DNA from: an uncultured Pseudomonadales bacterium
GTDB taxonomy: Bacteria; Pseudomonadota; Gammaproteobacteria; Pseudomonadales; Azotimanducaceae
Assembly: GCA_951813295.1 (NCBI GenBank)
Contig: CATOTI010000001.1
Coordinates: 248,001-312,000, forward strand
Length of the DNA: 64,000 bases
Reading direction: 5' to 3'
Each line of letters starts with the position of its first letter. The stretch's first letter is position 1. This document shows positions 63,123-64,000 of this stretch, in pieces. The position numbers and the translations under genes are program-made. Under the pieces are notes generated by a model. It searched no databases. It saw nothing but the letters and a program-made list of their open reading frames with translations, and had not been told where the DNA came from.

Positions 63123-63755
63123 TTAGGCCTCCCTATTGGTAATCGCTTCGAACTCTTCAGCCTTCAACGCTGCGACCAGCTCGGCTTCCGAGATGATGGG
63201 GTTCGTGAATTTGGTGGCGCATCGTCCGATGTGGCTGACGATGTGGGAGTCGCTGCCACCGATGCCAACGTAGCCGAGTTCGTCCGCCATCGCGGCGGCG
63301 ATCTTGTCCTCGTCGCCTCGGCTACCGCCGTTGTAGACCTCGACGATTCGAACGCCCGCCGGGACGCCGTGCTCCTCGATGTGTGCGGACATGCCGACGC
63401 GCGGGCGACCCGGATGGCAGGGCGCCGCGACGGCGCCGTGTTCATTGCACTTTTCGATCACCATCTCGAGCTTGAGACCGAGCTCCGAGAAATCGAATTC
63501 TTCGTAAAGCGCTTCGTTGACGCCGTAAAGCAATACGTGGCCGTACTCAGTTTCTACTTCGGCCCCTTTGAGGATCGTGATGCCGGAATCGGCGGCGAGT
63601 TCGGAATAGTCCGACTCGAAATCGAACTGTCGGTGCTCCGTGAGCACGAACCCGTCGATCGGCACGTTCTTGGTCTTGATCCACTGGCAGTAGTTGTTGA
63701 CCTTCGCGCGGCCGTCGTCGGATTTGATCGAATGGGTATGGAGATCGAGGATCAC
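63123..63755 (-). CDS. PHP domain metal-dependent phosphoesterase
   Basis: A 210-residue PHP-fold protein. Metal motifs are LDLHTHSIKSDDGRA (about residue 3), the Glu/His in VLTEHRQFDF, APCHPGRPRVG and GIGGSDSHIVSHIG. The family includes phosphatases for small substrates and PolX-type domains; length fits a stand-alone phosphoesterase. It begins 31 bp after the coaE stop, on the same strand, and precedes the hotdog pair by 5 bp. Confidence 0.9.
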   Translation of the reverse strand: MILDLHTHSIKSDDGRAKVNNYCQWIKTKNVPIDGFVLTEHRQFDFESDYSELAADSGITILKGAEVETEYGHVLLYGVNEALYEEFDFSELGLKLEMVIEKCNEHGAVAAPCHPGRPRVGMSAHIEEHGVPAGVRIVEVYNGGSRGDEDKIAAAMADELGYVGIGGSDSHIVSHIGRCATKFTNPIISEAELVAALKAEEFEAITNREA

Positions 63756-63786
63756 GCTGCTGTCCTAATGTGGGCCTGATAAACGT

Positions 63787-64000
63787 TCAAGCCGAGAGCT
63801 CGGCCCAGACGGTGTCGAGTTGCTGGATGAGTTCCGCTTCGGTACCGGAGTTGTCGAACTGGCGGTCGGCTTTGGCGGCGCGTTCGTCGTTGGATAGCTG
63901 CGCATCGATACGTGCCTGGATCGCGGCGGCGTCGACGCCATCGCGCGCGGTCGCCCGCTCGATCGCCGTGGCGGGTTCGACAGTCACGACCCAGACCTCA
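63787..64000 (-). CDS. coaE: Dephospho-CoA kinase, C-terminal part (runs off the window)
   Basis: The last 71 residues of a protein whose start lies past the right edge. The end VWVVTVEPATAIERATARDG and then RIDAQLSNDERAAKADRQFDN fits the CoaE C-terminal region, where Q-x-x-x-x-E-R and AD-x-x-x-DN are typical, along with the final NSGTEAELIQQLDTVW. CoaE adds the last phosphate in CoA synthesis. Partial; no start or P-loop is seen. Confidence 0.8.
   Translation of the reverse strand, partial: EVWVVTVEPATAIERATARDGVDAAAIQARIDAQLSNDERAAKADRQFDNSGTEAELIQQLDTVWAELSA

Overview
The window is about 62% GC and gene-dense, with short gaps and many ATGA or TGATG stop/start overlaps. It looks like the chromosome of a free-living aerobic Proteobacterium, most likely a marine-type Gammaproteobacterium. 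The grounds are a TonB-dependent receptor with a typical EVIVTATKR plug start, RmuC, a FAN1-like VRR-NUC nuclease paired with a Rad3-type helicase, an NtrY/NtrC-type two-component pair, many acyl-CoA enzymes (CaiB/BaiF transferases, enoyl-CoA hydratases, MaoC-like proteins, a thiolase-fold protein with a DUF35 partner) and PQQ and copper enzymes. The taxonomic placement is inference; no rRNA or marker set is present.

Layout. 1-4.5 kb: CaiB transferase, small exported protein, SDR plus luciferase-like monooxygenase pair, EamA exporter. 4.5-11.9 kb: TPR-sulfotransferase cotranscribed with a TonB-dependent receptor, a BCCT transporter and a MarR regulator. 11.9-15.9 kb: hotdog protein and HAD phosphatase, then a complete IS256-family element (13535-14866, 8-bp target duplication) sitting at the start codon of a glycerophosphodiester phosphodiesterase gene. 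15.9-20.8 kb: a minus-strand run of SDR, TauD-type dioxygenase, Nudix hydrolase, fatty-acid desaturase, DUF4336 protein and GloB-like hydrolase. 20.9-28.5 kb: small protein, phosphopantetheinyl transferase, serine hydrolase, exported COG4798 methyltransferase-like protein, 2-hydroxyacid dehydrogenase, HpcH aldolase, enoyl-CoA hydratase, RmuC. 28.5-34.8 kb: FAN1-like nuclease, helicase-nuclease, pyruvate kinase, SDR.

34.9-42.1 kb is the best-integrated regulatory unit. A membrane histidine kinase and a sigma54-activating response regulator lie divergent from a three-gene MacAB-like exporter. The gap holds two tandem TGTTCG-N4-YGAACA palindromes with centres 20 bp apart and a near-perfect sigma54 promoter. 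42.1-45.4 kb: enoyl-CoA hydratase, then two distantly related secreted proteins of unknown function with a DUF6152 protein, closed by a strong terminator. 45.4-53.8 kb: amidase, PQQ dehydrogenase with a fused cytochrome c, copper amine oxidase and two divergent CaiB transferases, perhaps an amine/alcohol catabolic block. 53.8-59.5 kb: PspB-like protein, cytochrome c-like lipoprotein, HupE/UreJ protein, transmembrane anchor protein, orphan COX3-like protein, CopA and CopZ (metal handling and respiration). 59.5-64 kb: a thiolase-fold protein lacking the nucleophilic Cys with its DUF35 partner, a small membrane protein, possible gene remnants, two hotdog hydratase-like subunits, a PHP-domain protein and the C-terminal part of coaE.

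No rRNA, tRNA or CRISPR array was recognised. No clearly novel multi-gene defence system is visible. The most unusual items are the sigma54/operator module, the Nudix gene without a normal start codon after a UGA-C stop, the IS256 insertion that split a ribosome binding site from its start codon, the DUF6152 secreted trio and the double nuclease/helicase pair.
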